Shown piece by piece: positions 9,851-24,800 of a DNA stretch of 64,000 nt. The stretch's first letter is position 1. Each line of letters opens with the position of its first letter. Origin of the DNA: Struthio camelus (lineage: Eukaryota; Chordata; Aves; Struthioniformes; Struthionidae); assembly GCF_040807025.1 (NCBI RefSeq), contig NC_090953.1:25342997-25406996 (forward strand), in the 5' to 3' direction. Position numbers and translations under genes: made by a program. The notes beneath the pieces were generated by a model. It made no database searches. It was not told the DNA's origin and worked only from the letters and a program-made list of their open reading frames with translations.

Positions 9851-12800
9851 AGCCGCTCGGCGGCTGCAGCCTCGGCTGGGTTTGGTCAAAGAAGGTGCCA
9901 AAACAGAAGCGTGGAAGGGAAGGATCCCTTTTTTGGGAGGAAATTCGGGCTATGTGCTTATCTCTGTGCTGAGCCCTGGGAATCTCTGCTCTCCCCGTGG
10001 CAGTTGCAGTTGTTCTGCTCCTGCTGAAAGCGTCTGAGGCTCCTTCTGGTGTTGCTGTCGGGGTTAGTGCCACACGAGCGAGCTCAATGCCCACCAGTAA
10101 CACAGAGGGTCCAGGGAGAGCGGGTCGCTCTCCCAGCTGTGCGGGTGAGGTGTGACTCCAGGCACTTGCTTTGGTGGTGTACCGGCCCCTGTTTCAGTGC
10201 AGTTAACTTGCCAATTCTTGCAGAATCGGAGAGTCTTGAAAGAGCTGTGAAGGTGTCCTGGTGAGGCTCAGGCACGGCATTGGAAGCTGTCTGCTCGCCC
10301 TTGCCTAGGGTAATGTTAAAACTAACTAGTAAGCAGGCTGTCTTGCCAGGTTGAAACCCGACAGCTGCAGTTCAAAGCTCAGTTTGTTATGAGGCTTCAC
10401 AGGGAAATGCCCAGGATTCCTACCCAGAGGTTAACTCTTGTCCCCTCGATAGCTAAGAGGGTGTTGCTGTGGTCGGCTTGGTGCTTGTCAGCTTGGAGTT
10501 GGAATGGAGGATGAGGCCTCTCCTCTGTGAGGTGTGGGGGAGGTAATTCAAGCCATGCGCTTCACAGGGAGGAGGCTCAAGAGCATCTTGGTGACTGCCC
10601 TTGCCTTGTACCGCAACAAGTGACTGCGCAGCCATGGAGCAAAAGGGATTGAGAAAGTTTAGTTGATGCTTCTTCATCTGGATCAGTTCAGTGAGCCAGC
10701 TCACTGCATTGCTGCACAGATAACCTGGTGAATGTGAGTGTGATGGAGTAAATGGCTAGGGGTTTATAACGTCTTTTTTTCTGTTGTTCCTAGTAGTCTT
10801 GGGTGTCTGTGAATCTCTGGCTGTTTGCTGACTGGGCCTGCGTTTGTTCCAGACACTGAACAGTAAGCAGCAGCAAAGTTAGAGCAGTGACTGATGCAGC
10901 TTTGAACAGGGCTGGTACAAGGGGACAGTCCAATAAGTTGGTTATCTCAGTGACTGCAATAAGGTCGCTGTAACTCTGACAATAGCTGATGCCAGGTGTC
11001 TCTGGGAACTTAGCACTGAAAACGTAGCTGAGGACTAGCTCATGGGCCAGTGTGCGTGTGGACTGTCAGACTGAAGAGCAGCAGGTACAGTACAGTCACG
11101 CAAGCTTCCCGAGGGGGTCTGAACAGCAGCAATTTAGATGTGCAGCAGTTTGTGCAGGTTAAGATTAAGATGCTGCTGAAGTGAATCCTTGGGCCAAAAA
11201 CAGTATCGAGGGGGCTCTGAAGGGAGCACAGCTCAAGGACATCAGAGCTGCATCAGAGCATCGGGTCAGAAGCTGAAGGAGGCTCGTGCATTGAAAGACA
11301 GGGCGTGCTGGAGCCTTGATGCCTGTTTAGCGCTTTATTAAACTGAATCCCCTCCCTAGCTGGGGTCAGGCCTCAGGTTCTTGGGTTCAGGGTCTGTACT
11401 GAGCGAGGCTTTGCCTATTAGAGGGGGCCTCTTCTAGGAGGCTGGTTATGTGGATGCTGCAGGGACTAGGCTTGGTTTCTCAAGCTCTGCAAGCTGAGGC
11501 TCCTCACACTGTCCCCTGTGAGGAGTAGCTTTGACACTGTGGCCTCTGCCTGACTGCCTCACCAGGCTTCTTCAACATCCCCGTTCCTGCAGGCACAATG
11601 AGAGGAGTTAGTGTCCCTGGCCAGAATCTCTCCAGAAGCCGCCTTTTCATCTATCTGTAGTTCCCCAGCCCTGAGACTTCTCCTTCTGGTTGCGCTGAGC
11701 CCAGCTCTTAACTTTACTCCAGTAGGAAACCACGGACTTAGCCCTCTGAGGTAGTGCAGTGAGCATGCAAACCTGCCTGTCACAGGGGATGGAGCTGGCC
11801 CAGCAAAGCCACTTCCTGCTGACAGGCAGAAAGCTGGAGTTAAGCTGTAGCTGTTTCTGTACCATTCCTGATGAAGCTTCTGACCTGATGCTGCTCTGAT
11901 GTCCTTGAACTGTGCTCCCTCAGCAGCAAATAGTCTTCTTGCCAGGAGTCTGTTGCTGGCTTAGTAGTGGAGAAATAGGCAGGTTTGGGAAGATGTTGCT
12001 CACGGCCAGATTCCGCTTTGCGTGTGCTTCTGAGGACAAAACTTTCATATTGGTCTGGGCATAACAGAGCAGTGGGGTCTTATCTTTCTGACAATAATAT
12101 GGGAAAGATGCAGTCCCCACTTGGCAGGATCTTAGCCATTTAACGGTAGGGAGAAAGCAATCTATGCTAGTACCTCTGGCTGGCAGTGGAAGATGGTGCT
12201 TGTCCTGAAAAGTTCAAGAGCTTTCTTAAATTAAGAACTGGAAGTCACAGTGTGTGGCTTCTTATAAGGGAGCTTTATGGTTGAGGCAGCCTACCAAAAC
12301 AGGCAAGTGTCAACTGCCATGGGCCTTCATGCAAATAAAGTGGCCCTTCACAGAAATTGAAGCCTGAGCTAAAGCAGCTTATCAGGTGCTTAGTGTTGTT
12401 GTCGGATCAACTGTCATAACTAATACTTCAGTTTCCTGTTGTGACCTTTTGGCTTTGCTTGTCTGTCTGCCCTTGAGTATTAGCAAAACACTTTCTGTGA
12501 GACAGCAATCAGGCTGGTAAGGCAGATCTGTATGAGAGCCAGTGTTCAGGTGGCATGAAGGTGTTTAGCCATAAAATAAGACGCAGCAAAAGTGTTTCGG
12601 TCAGCATAAGTATAACCAGAGCTGGAGCTCCTCTGTTTGTGGAGGTTGGACAGCTGCATGGCCGTGATCCCCTCTAGGGATGCGTTCAAATGGCAGCTTT
12701 TCTGAACTGATATCTGCTTCCCTGTGATGAGCAGAAAAAATCAGATTTGTATTTGGAGACTTGGGGAACTTAACTTGCCTGGTCTCATGACAGTTGTGCT

Positions 12801-15800
12801 GTGTACTAAATCAGGCCTCTGAGATAGTGGGCGTGGTGTCATGGACAGATCCAAAAGAGGCTGCAGCTGTTACCTTCTGTAGTAACAGATGGAGAAGAAG
12901 GAACAGGGTGTAGTACTTTCATATTCTTAGAAGCTAAGTTTAAGGCAGATGAAGAACCTGGTCGCTCTAGAAAAGTAACCTTGCAGTGATACTGGAGCAG
13001 ATGACTCTTCTGGAGCCTGGGAGAGAACTGGGAGCTGAAAAGCCAACCAGGTAAACTTCATTGTTTAGTTTGTCCATATAAGAGTTTCTTAGCAGCTTGC
13101 AGACCTGCTGCAGGAGTGGAGGATCTGAATGGCACCTGCTATGAATCTACCTAACACGGCATCACTGTGGTGATAGTTCACTTAGGTGCAGGCGGGGGGA
13201 GAGGGCGGCTGCTGGAACAGCTTTCAGAGGTTGCTGCAAGATCCCTGTGAATATTTGTTTTCTGCATTGCTCAAGTGCACCAGCAACCTGTGCTAAGAAG
13301 AGACTAACCCTTGCCTGTGTGGAAGGTTATGCACCAAAACAAGCCGTTTGAGCAGGGCCAAAACCAGGTGGGGACAAGGATCCTGTGTTAGGGGTAGTGT
13401 GGTCCAACAGGCCAGCCTTGCTCCTCCCATCACTAGTGGTGAATCATTCCTGCTAATGGCTTCAACTCCGCAGGTATGCTGAACTCTCGCTGCTCCTGGC
13501 CTAGTGAGCAGTGTTAGGAAGTATATAAGCTCCTAATATGCCTGGTGAGGAATAGATTTGATGTTTCAGCTCATGGGCTGTGTAGGAACTGGGAAGCAGT
13601 CTTGCTCATATCTGCAGATTGGCCTCTATGAGCAGGGCTTACTGAGATCCACAAGTGACTAGGCATGATGTTTGCCATGGGTCTGTTTGTGTCTCTGCTC
13701 TCAGCTTTCCATCATTAGAAAATGTACCTCTGATGCATCCTGCCTGTAACTGTTCTGATCCAAGCTGGGAGCAAGTCTTTCTCCTCCAGAAAAGCTCCCT
13801 GCAGAAGGGAGAACTTTTCATCAAGTGGCTCTGGAGATGTAACTAAAGACTTGGCCCCACCTTACACAGGAGCTGCATTAGTGCTGCTTTACTCCTGAAG
13901 GAGTAATGGAAACCAGTGATGCTTTCCTGCTGAAGAAAGCTCTCCATAGCCCCTCAGTTCAGAGTTGCTGTTAATAGTATTCCATTTACTGGCCATCAAA
14001 GAAATGTTCTGTTCTCTGCCTGGCAGCATTAGGACATTAGAGAATAGCACTTGCTTGCTGATTCTAGTTTAGAAAAACTTGTACTTGTTTGTCTTAGTTC
14101 AAAATGAAGGGTGATTTGTGGGACCACTATCCGTAGCTTTTTTTTTTGCCTGTAGTTGTCATTCACACTAAGTAGCAGGAGTGCAGAAATCGCTCTGCTT
14201 GCTAATGTATCAGGCTAGTAGATATACAGGCTCTTGGGCAGGCTTTCATTTGTCCCAAAACCTGTTCCATGTAGCCAGGACAGTTCTGGCAAAGCCTGCA
14301 TGCCATGGAGGCTGTTTGCTGTGGCATTCTGTAGGCTCTGCTCTAAGTCTTTGCCCCAAACTTTGGGGCTGGCTTGTCCTGGCTGAGTCACAGCTCAGTG
14401 GCACACTAAGAGCACAAGCTTTGAATCAGTGTAGCGTGCAAAACTCCGTAAAACAGTGGCTTTGTCAAAAATGACAAGCTGTGCACCTGCTTTAGACCAG
14501 CCATGGTAGCCTTGTCTTTGCTGTGGGGGTTGTTGCAGGAGGGGACAGTGCTGCAGTGGAGACCACCGGCACTGCTGGCTCCCAGTAGTGCTGGGGGAGC
14601 AGAGAGTTCACAAGCTCCTCTGGTGCCACTTTGAAGTGGAAGCAAAGTGCTAAGTTAAAGCATAGCCCAGCTTCCTTCACACAGGGCTTAACTGGCCCCC
14701 TAAGGAAGGGCAGCTCAGCCTGTGGTAGTGGCTGAACTGCTAACGCGAGTTGAGCTGCTAACAAGGCTCCTCTGGTCCTTGGCTGATTGCCAGTGGATGC
14801 CTACAGGCAAGCAAACTGCTGCAGGCCTCTGCCACCAGAGGCAATAGCTGAGATTTCCCAAGGGGTCTTCTGTGGTCAGCATGCTCAGCCTGGTACTGCA
14901 AAGGGCACAGGGCTCCCTAGCATTGCCCATCTGGCTTCATGCAGTGCTAAGGCTGACATGCAAGTCAGTACCTGGAAATAGCGTGGCCAGGTCTATTATG
15001 GGTGTCCTGAACAGGAGCGTTTACAATGTATACTTCACTGCCTGCTGCTGCCAAAGCCTGTAGCTGAAGGACTGCACCTGTGACACTCAGCCCGTGGACT
15101 GGCGCGTTCTAGTGATCTGGCGCCCCTGTTCTGCTAAAAATCAGGGTTGACACTGGCTCTGAAATTCTTGGTGACACCTGGTATCTCTAACTGCTGAGAA
15201 GCCTTGGTGTAGCTCTGCTGGCAGAGATCCTAAAGCTCAAGGGCTGATAGAGGGAAGGCAGTCTGTCCTGGCCCTGGCCAGGGGCCACTGGCCACTGTGC
15301 TCAAACCTGTAGTTTATAGGAGTCATAGTATTGAACCTGTGTGGCACGGGCTAGAAAGGTGGGCTGTTTGGTTTTCCAACCTCCCCGCCTCAGCGTAAAT
15401 GACCTCTTGCTTATGTGCTTTTAATTCTTTTACAGAGCAAGCCCACAGCACCAAAAAGGGAATCTCTTCTCCCAGTGAGCAGCAGCTCCAAAGAGAATGG
15501 GGTTCATGTAGAGCAAGATGATCAGGACTTATTTGCAGGTGAGTCTGTATCTGTTGAGGGCTTTCTGAAATCTAAGCCTGGAGTAATCGCCTTTCTAGCC
15601 ATGACCTGCTTGTGGCTAGACCATGCTTATTCATGTTTACTGCAAGTCCTTATCTCTAAGTTATATTCCAGTCTACTCTGGAAGCACTGAGCTCTAGTGA
15701 TGCTTCTGGGAAGGTCAGAGTAGCCTCCTCCAGGTCTCTAGCATAATCATACAGCAGGATTAACTGCTTCAGAGCTGAAGAGGCCTACAAACTTGATTTG

Positions 15801-18800
15801 CTTTATTTTTTTGTTGTATTAAGTTGTTAAGGTAGTGAGTGCCCTCCCAGAGTTAAAAGGCTTGTGTTGTTCCCGCCTCCATGCAGGTGGAAGAAGTATC
15901 TAGTTGAGAGGTGGCTGTTCCCAAGCAACAGAAAACATAACATCCCTCACCAAGGGGAAATGAGAAGGGCCAGTCCTTCCACAGCTCTCCTGTTTCTTGG
16001 CTAGGTGGGACCCCTCCAGCAGAGGCCTCCGAAGAGGAGTTGGCTCTGGAGAGTTCTGTTAACGGATGGAAGCTTTGACTTCCTCTGGGTGGAGAAGTAT
16101 ACTAGGAAGGAGCCTAACCTCCAGGCTGGTCTATATGCCGTGTAAAATCAAACTTGGTTCTAGCTGTTCTAGTGCATAGCAGGATTAATCAAATGCTCTT
16201 CCTGCAATGAAAGATGTATTGAGTCATGCTCTTCTCAGTGCTTATAGGTGCCCTCCCATGCATATTCTCATTGTCTGTTGTTACTCCCTAGATCTCATGA
16301 ACCTCTCCCAGAACGTTGAAATTACCTTTCCAGTAACCCAAAGTAGAGAGGCTGATCCTTGCAAACTTCTCTTGACAGATGCCACTGTAGAGTTGTCTCT
16401 AGACAGCACGCAAAACAACCAGAAGAAAGAACTGGCCAAAGCATCCAATCCTGCCCCCCCATTAGATGTAGCTGCAAGCTCCTCTTCTAGAAACCCTCCA
16501 AAGAGCTATGAGGAGGTGAGATTTGCTCTGAGCTTTTCAACTTGCCCTGCTGGCTTGGGACTGTAATCTGCAGAAACCCATCTGTTTACTCAGATGTAAA
16601 CATGCATCTCAAGTGATGCAATTAATTTAATTGGCACACTGGATGCCCTGGCTCTTATCTCAGGCTATCAGTCTGAGACTGATGCCACTGAAATGGGGTT
16701 GAGGTCAGCCTGACAGCATCCTTGCTCATGGGGAAGCATGGGTAGTGCAGACTGTTGCTTCCAGTGCTGACAAAGCAAGCAGCTGATGTGGTCCTGAGCT
16801 CTGACTCAAACCTCTAGCACCCTATATTGCTGCAGATGGGGCAAGTGGTGTAATTTCTCTTTTAAAACAAAACAAAACAAAACAAAAAAAAAACCCTAGG
16901 GGCAGAACTTGTAGTCTGGTTGCTGAGTCCAGTTAATCAGATGGCATTTGGGCCTGAATCTTGGTGGTCTCCTGTAGAGAGAATAAACCTGTTTCAGAGA
17001 CAAGTGCTCCTTTTCTGCCCTGAGCACCGCTGAGCTTATGAGGACTGACTTAATGCAGTGTTGTCAGGAGTAGCATCTCAGGTTAGCTTTGGACTGTCTT
17101 AGGTAAGAAAGCAATGCAGAGCTAGGACAGGGTGCTGAGCTCATTAGTGAACTAATAGGCTGTGACTTTCAGGTTATTAAACCAAAGGACTGTTTGGGGC
17201 TATTCAGCCAGTCCATTGCAGGACTGCAATGCTGTCTAAGCAAGCTGAAGCCTCCACGGGTCTGTCAAAGGCAGCGTTGCTGGCCTAGCCACTCACTAGC
17301 CTTTAGTCTATCAGGGTGTGACTGAAAGACCTGTTCAGACTGTATCTGCTGGTTGCTGTCGTGGCTCTTGTGCCTGCCTACACAGTAAAACTTATCTTCT
17401 TTATAGGCTCAGTGTCTTAAGCGGTTTCAGATGAGAACTGAAATCATGATGTAAAAGAGCTAAGGGGAACTAATTCTGTACTGAGCTGAGCGAGGCTGGG
17501 CTCTGCAGAGTTTCAGGTTACCACCGTAGCTGTTTGCACATCTGTCTGCAAGTAACATTGCTGTAACGTCAAATCCAATTTAGGATCCTTGGAACAGGCA
17601 GCTTCAACACAAGTAAGAAGCCTAAGGGCTTTACAAACGGCCTTGGCCAGACTTAAGTACCAAAGATGCCTTTGCGCTATGACAAGCTCACTTTGATCTA
17701 TGGAATTCTATAATTGCAGCAGACTGAAGCCTGGATTTCTGGGTTTAATTGACTCTCCTTATGTCCTTACTCCAAACAGCTGGAAGAAGAGGAACAGGAG
17801 GACAAATTTGAGCTGACAGTAGGAGTGAGTGACCCGGAGAAAGTTGGTGAGTTAACATCCTGTCCTGTTGAATGATGAAGCTGAGTTAGACAGACCAGTC
17901 TTGGTAGTAGGACTGAATGCAGATGTTATCTCCATGTGCCACAGTTCTAGCTTTTGAGCTGCCTCTGCAGGCACGGACTTGGATCACTGACTTCCCAAAA
18001 GCTTCTTCCAAGATGTAGAGGAAGTGAAGCTAAACAAAGCAAAAAATCTACGTCCCAAATGAAGCAAGGCAGAAGCAGGCTCTGTAAAGCCAAGCATCTC
18101 AAAAGCAGGGGGCCAGGAGCACGTTTTGGGAGGGAGGTGATATAATTCTTGTCCTAGCAGAGCTTAGTACCTAGGGCTGTGATGTACAACTTCACTTGAT
18201 CTCCAGGAAGCACTATCCTTTGTGTGGCTAGTGGGGAAGAGGCAGAATTGCCTTAACCTAAACTAAGCGTCTGGCTCCATGCTCTGCCTCCTTGCCTAGC
18301 AGCTGTGGAGCACTGAGATGCAAGAGGCCTTTTCTATGTTGAAAGTGGGGATCAGAGCAATTTGACCAGCTACGTGGCTGTCCCTTGCAGAGAGTGCAAG
18401 GTAGCATCTGGTCCTAGCCAGCAAAGCAGCCTCAGTTGTGGCAGCTTGTTCTAACTCTAGCTTGTGAGTTCTGGAGTTGGAAGATGCACTGACTTGTAAA
18501 TCAGAGGTATTCTAGGGGTAGCATCAGATTCCTGAGGATGCCCTTCAGTTGAACTACCAGGTAAACCTTCCGTCTGCCAAACAAAGGGATTTCTGTATTA
18601 GCTGGAGGAAGCTGTCTGTGACGTCTCAGAATCAAGCCACATGTAGTCAGGGGCTGTCTGACTTGCATCCTCTGAATAGACTACTTCATGTGCTGTACAG
18701 CCGCTGAATTGTTACGTTCTGAGCAGATGTGTGGAGTTAGCCCAAATGCTGTCAGTGTAACAAGTGACTGATTGTCAGTGTTTGCTGGCTTCGGAAGTAA

Positions 18801-21800
18801 AAGGAGGGCTCAGCAGTCCTAAGCAGCCAGGTCGGGCAAATGCCTAGTGGGCAGGGGTCCAGGGGCCTGCACTGGGATGCTGCCTGAAGTTCTGTGTGAA
18901 GATGCAGGGCTCTGTCAGTTCATCAGGGCTAGTATCAGAACGAGTGAAGGAGGCAAATGCCAGGAGGCTTCTAGAGCCTTGTGCTTTGGAGTTTTCGAAA
19001 CATCCAGGTGATGGTGGAAAGGGCCAGGCTTGGGATGCTAATGCCTTGTTTCTGTTTTCCATAGGCGATGGCATGAATGCATATGTAGCCTACAAAGTGT
19101 CAACACAGGTATGTCCAATTCATCACTCCTGTGATAGGATGCCGTTATTTTTTCCCACTTTTAGGACAGCTGGATTGTGTCTTTTCCTAGTCGTTCCAAT
19201 GGTGACCTTAAAACAAGAGGGCCTGAGTACCTTGTTAGAATGGATTCATGAGTTACAATGCACTTCTACAGAGCAAAGGATGGGCCTAGATGAAAAGTAG
19301 GTTTTGACCCTACTTGAAAGAACACTTTTGACTTCAGGCAGTTACAGCATTGCAGCCCTGACTGATCTCCCAGCTCAGCGTTGGAGTGAGCAGCAGGCAC
19401 CAGGTCTGTTTCTAGTGGTTCTGTGTTGATGGTCACATCAGATGAAGGTCATCTGTGCTCAGCTCGGCTCTTGATGAAGAGTTACTGCTGTAACTAGTTT
19501 GCTGTCGCACTCTTCTGGTCTAGTAACAACAAATTTGGCCTTCTGGAGCAGCTGCTGTGCTTGTAGCTGTGGGCTGCTGCTCTGAGCTCTGCAGAAAAGT
19601 TGTTCCTAGGTGTCTGTGCAGCAACTCTTGGACCACAGGAGTAGAGGAGTTAGAGGAGCCTTGGACTTGTTCAAGTTCTGCCTTTGGCTGTAGAGCTGGA
19701 GAAGCAATCCAGCAGTGGTACCCCTGCTGCATGGCTGAGTGGCTCTCAGCCTAGGCACAGCGTGGCAATGTCATTCAAAGGATTTGACTTGAGTTACCGC
19801 AGTGACTGTCAACCCTTTTGGGTCTCTGGCAAAGTTGAGTGTCCTGGTCTGTGGGACACTAATAGTCCAGTCCGAAGACTATCCCTTCTTGCCCTGGTTC
19901 TTATGACTTCTTATGGCACAGGTTTTCCAAGATCCTTTCACTTGTACTTGATGATTGTGAAGTGACATTGAGATGATAGGATGTGCTGGTGATAATCATG
20001 TAACTGTGCTGTAGCTGGAGTCCATATTTTATGGGATGGTTCCCTCACTGTGAGCAAAATGAACTGAAGGGATCAAGTGGAGTTGATCCCCTAGAGAAAT
20101 GGGAATTGGTGGCACCGAGTATCCAAAGCCTGGAGTATGGGTGCACTCTTCATGTAGGAGCCCAACAGCTGCTGCCCCATCACACTGCAGAGCTGTCTAA
20201 CTGGAGCTGAAAAAACAGACTGACCCATTGACTTGACTGGAATTCCCCAGATCAATCACCCTGCTGAATGACAGTTCCAAATAGCACTGGGCTTCCTAGG
20301 CTAGCTTCATCATATCACTAAAACTGCTACCATGTATGGGACTCGCGCTACTGTGGATGCAGAAGGTTGGCTTTCCCATTTTGTGCCCAGCTCTGCCATG
20401 GATGAGGCCACTTGGAGCATAAGTAGCTGTGCTTGCTCAGCGTCCCGGAATGGCTGGGGTAGAAGGGACCTCTATCATGCAAGCCTTGGGTTATCTGGAG
20501 AGATGGCTTGCGAGAGGCTGAGTGAGCTAGTCTACCAGTGATAAGCGCAGAAATGCAAAGAGTACTTCCTCCTGCGCTGGAATATGGAAGAGGCCTGAAG
20601 GCCTGTGGTACTGCTGCAGCCCATTCCTGCCCACTTCATGGCAGGCACTACCTCCTGCAGTCTGAAATGGCTGGTGCGCAAAGGGGACTAGGGGATTTGT
20701 TAACCTCCGCTCCTGCCTTGGTAACATTGTCAAAAGCCACTGGTAGCCCTTATAGTCTTAGGGTGACAAACTGTAACCTAACAAGGGTCCCCCTTCTTGT
20801 GGAGAGCAGGGATGATGGGATTAGGCCACGTGCAGAGCTTATCAAGCAGTCCGTGGCCACGGACTAACAGCTGCTCTGTTATTTAATAGCATTAATATTG
20901 CTGCTTAGTCTGAGGAGAACTCTTAGGAGGTGAGTTCCTGAAAGCCTAGGCCAAAGCTTGCTCAGTTTAGCTTTGCCTGTTCCTCGTCCCACTGAGCTCA
21001 AGCTGTCCTTTTCCACCCCCAGAATTGACAGCACAAATAATGCTATCAAGGCTATGTATGCACGGACAGGCTTCCCTGGGCAAGCTTGATCTAACTTTCA
21101 TCTCTTCCCCCAGACAAGCCTACCGATGTTCAGGAGCAAGCAGTTTTCAGTGAAAAGGAGATTCAGTGACTTTCTGGGTCTGTATGAGAAGCTGTCGGAG
21201 AAGCATGCCCAGAATGGGTTCATCGTTCCTCCGCCGCCCGAGAAGAGTCTCATAGGTGAGCAATGGAGGTGCTGAGCGCTGCTCTAGAACTGGTCTGTCT
21301 GATGTTGCACTCCTGCCTGCAGTCCCAGACCTGAGGGGCATAGCTGCAGAACAGTAGAGGGAAGAAGGCTGGTAAAAATAATCTTAATTTTGTGGCGCAG
21401 ACAAAGCGCTAAGTATGGAATCGGCAGGGCTCTGGGCTTAAAGCTTTGTTTGGGTTCACAGATGGCTCTCCATCTACTTGATATAGAGTGAAACATGCTC
21501 TGCACTGTAACTGAATTGCTGTTCACTTGAGTCCAGACTTGTAACCCTTCCAGTCTTGCCTGGCCTTGCTCTGCCTCTGCTCTGGATGTATACTTCTGCT
21601 AGATGTAGGTATAAGCAAATCTTAATTATCCAACTAGTTCTTGCTGATGTAAGGTCTAATTTTTATTGTAAAAAGCCCAGCTTCTGTGGTCATGCTGATA
21701 GTCTGTAACAGACCTCACTGCCTTGTGCGTTCAGTTGAAGCCACTCATCAATTGCATCTTCCTCCTGCGCTAGGAATGACCAAAGTGAAAGTTGGGAAAG

Positions 21801-24800
21801 AAGACTCCTCCTCTGCAGAGTTCCTAGAAAAAAGACGGGCTGCTCTAGAGAGGTACAGATCCAAACAACTATCCCCTCGTGCCTGAGCCAAGCAAGGGAC
21901 CTCTGCAAGGTCAGACTGGCTGCACTCTCCTCCTTACACGAGAAGCAGTCTGCTTCTAGGTTTGCAGTGAAGCTGGAGGCCGCTGAAGAGTTACAACTAC
22001 AGAGAATTACTTGACTCTGAAATTAACTCCTGCTTCAGAAGACCTTGCTGGGGGTTTGGTCAGAGTCTGACCAAACTCCACTAACAATGCAGGCTGTAAA
22101 ATGGAGCTGTCTCATCAGCTCAGATGTGGATGTTTAGTAGTGGAACAAACAGCGCAGCTCAGGTGAAGAACAACTGGGTCTTTCCCAAAATTGGTACCCT
22201 AGCTACAGAGGCCACTGGTGGCCTCTGTACTGACTGCTGTAGTTAGCACTAAGATGCTATTCACCTCCAATTTGTCCTCTGAAGAGCTGGTAGAAGTGAC
22301 ATCGTTAAAGATGGGAGACTGGATCTCGATCAGCTGGCATTTTGAATAACTTGCTTTTGCTTGTCCCAAGTATTAATCAAGTGTCTGGTCTGGAAGTCTA
22401 GTCTCACTAGAGTCCACAGGGAAGCGAGACTCTTGCCTGGTGGGTGGGCAAGAACAGCTTGTTGGACCTGACTCTCAGCCATTTCAAAGTAAATAACAAG
22501 CATATTGCAACTGACTTGCAAATGCTATAGCTCAATGGGTTTCTCAGAGCCAAGTCTGCTATAACAGGAGTAACTCTTGATACGTTCCGTTCTCAGGTAC
22601 CTTCAGAGAGTTGTCAGCCATCCAACCATGCTGCAGGACCCAGATGTCAGGGAGTTCTTGGAGAAAGAGGAGGTCAGTACTGTGGAATAGTGTAGCTACC
22701 AGTACCTTGGAAGTAGAGAAGAAAACAGTATCCGAGAAGCTAGCCAGGCATGACACTTCAAAGCTGCTCTTAGCAAGAAGCAGCAGAATCTTGTAAGAGC
22801 TCTTAACCAGCAATGACAAGAACAGGACTCCTTTTCTTCTATGCTAGTGCTTAGATAAGCACTGCACACTGATAACGAGCTCTGGCCTAGCTTAAGTCAT
22901 GGCGGGGGTGGGACGGGGATGCTCTGAGAGCAAGGGTAGTCTTTGTCCTGTGAAATCTGCGATAGAAGTGTAGCCTGCTGCTCAGAGGTGAGGGAAGAGG
23001 CTGGTGCTGGCTTGGCCCGGTGCTCAGATGTTAGTCAGTTCACTTGACGGTTGTCCTGCTTGCTGTCTGCCTGTGCTGAACTTCCACCTCGGGCTAGAAT
23101 TGTAGAAACCGAATGAGTTATTTGGATTGCAGCTAGAATGGGCATTGCTGGGGAGAGCTGGCTTCTTATGGAACCACGTGGCTGATGTACTCTCATTAGA
23201 GCAGCGGGGACTACAACTGTACCAAAACAGAGCACCTGACATGGAGAAATTGGAGCCTCTTTGAGGCTTAGCCCTGGGAAACTCTAGCCTGTGTGATTCT
23301 GACAAATATTGTGCTGAAGGGCTCTCATAGGAGCAGATGTCATGGAGAAGCCTTGCTTAGTCTGCCGGTTAGAGTGGATGCAGCTCTGAGAAATTGTCAC
23401 GGCTGGCGTAGAGTGTTGCCGGGCCTCAAAGGTACTGCTCTACTGTAGTGTCCCCAGGAATGCAAACTGCTGCTGGCTCTTGGAGAGATGCTCCAAAGCA
23501 CTTTTCTCTTGTGCCTGCATGACCTGTGGTAGGTAGGGCAGCTCTCAGTTCCGGTTGCAGGGATTCAAGTAGCAGGGATGGTTCTCGAAGATCTGTGTTG
23601 CCTTGGCTAAGCAGAACCGCCTGGGCCCAGATAGCATGAAGGGTTCAGGAACTCCTTATCTGTCTGAAAACAGCTCTAGTCCCATGTTTTGAAACGCCAT
23701 GCAGGCTGTACAGATGGTCAGATAGTGTCTTGCTAGTGCTTTGCAGTAGCTGCGGCGTGTATATTGCTATGTGCAGAAACCTTGCTGTCAAGGGATCCAC
23801 ATGAATACCACAGGAAGAGTGATGCCACTGTGATGGCAGCTCTCAAAGCTACTTTCATTGCCTGACAAAGCAAACTTCTTTCCTTCTTCATAGCTGCCAA
23901 GAGCAGTAGGCACCCAAGCCCTGAGTGGAGCAGGAATACTGAAGATGTTCAACAAAGCTACTGATGCTGTCAGTAAAATGACCATCAAGATGAATGAATC
24001 GGACATAGTAAGTATTTGGACACCTGCAGGCTGTCCTTTTCCTCGCTTTAGAGCAGTTTGTGTGCCCACCAGCTCAAGCTTTGGCTGGGAGATCCAAATA
24101 AAGCTCTGCAGCTACGGGGTGGTGCCATCTGTGAGAATCAGCTCTGGGTTCATCTGTTTTAGTGGTTTGAGGAGAAGCTGCAGGAGGTGGAATGTGAAGA
24201 GCAGCGGCTACGGAAGTTACATGCTGTTGTCGAAACACTGGTGAACCACAGGAAAGGTAATGAGCTTGGTACTGCTTGCGCTGTAGCTTGAGCCGTTACA
24301 GTTAAGCCTTGGCAATGCCTGACTGTAGGTCACCCTTGAGTAGGTACCCTAGGAGGCACTTCTGAGATGTGACATTGCTCCCTTGCTATAAATAACTCTT
24401 GGCTTTTAATGGGGGGCGATGGAAGTAAAATGATGACTCCCACACCTCCTAAGCTTGTAGGACTGGGCAGGATCACAATGTTAAAGTGAACCGGTGTCCT
24501 GCTGGATGGAGGCTGCTGCTGTTGCAAACCTGAGTAGAGTTGATCTTATTGCTGATTCCAAGCTATCCTCTGGCAGGGAGCGGGGATGTTTTTCTTCCTC
24601 TGCATGTTTTGGCTGACTTCTGTGAATCTGTGCCTGTCCTCCCACTCTGCCACTTCCCTTCTCCTTCCTGGCTGGAGTTGCCTAGCCCTCCTCCCACTGT
24701 GCTGCAGAAGCTGCCAGCTCTGACTGTGAGACAGTGCTGTTTCTTCCCGCAGCAGGGCAGGCTGGTGTCTACTGGGGCTACAGAAAAGCAGTTCCCATAG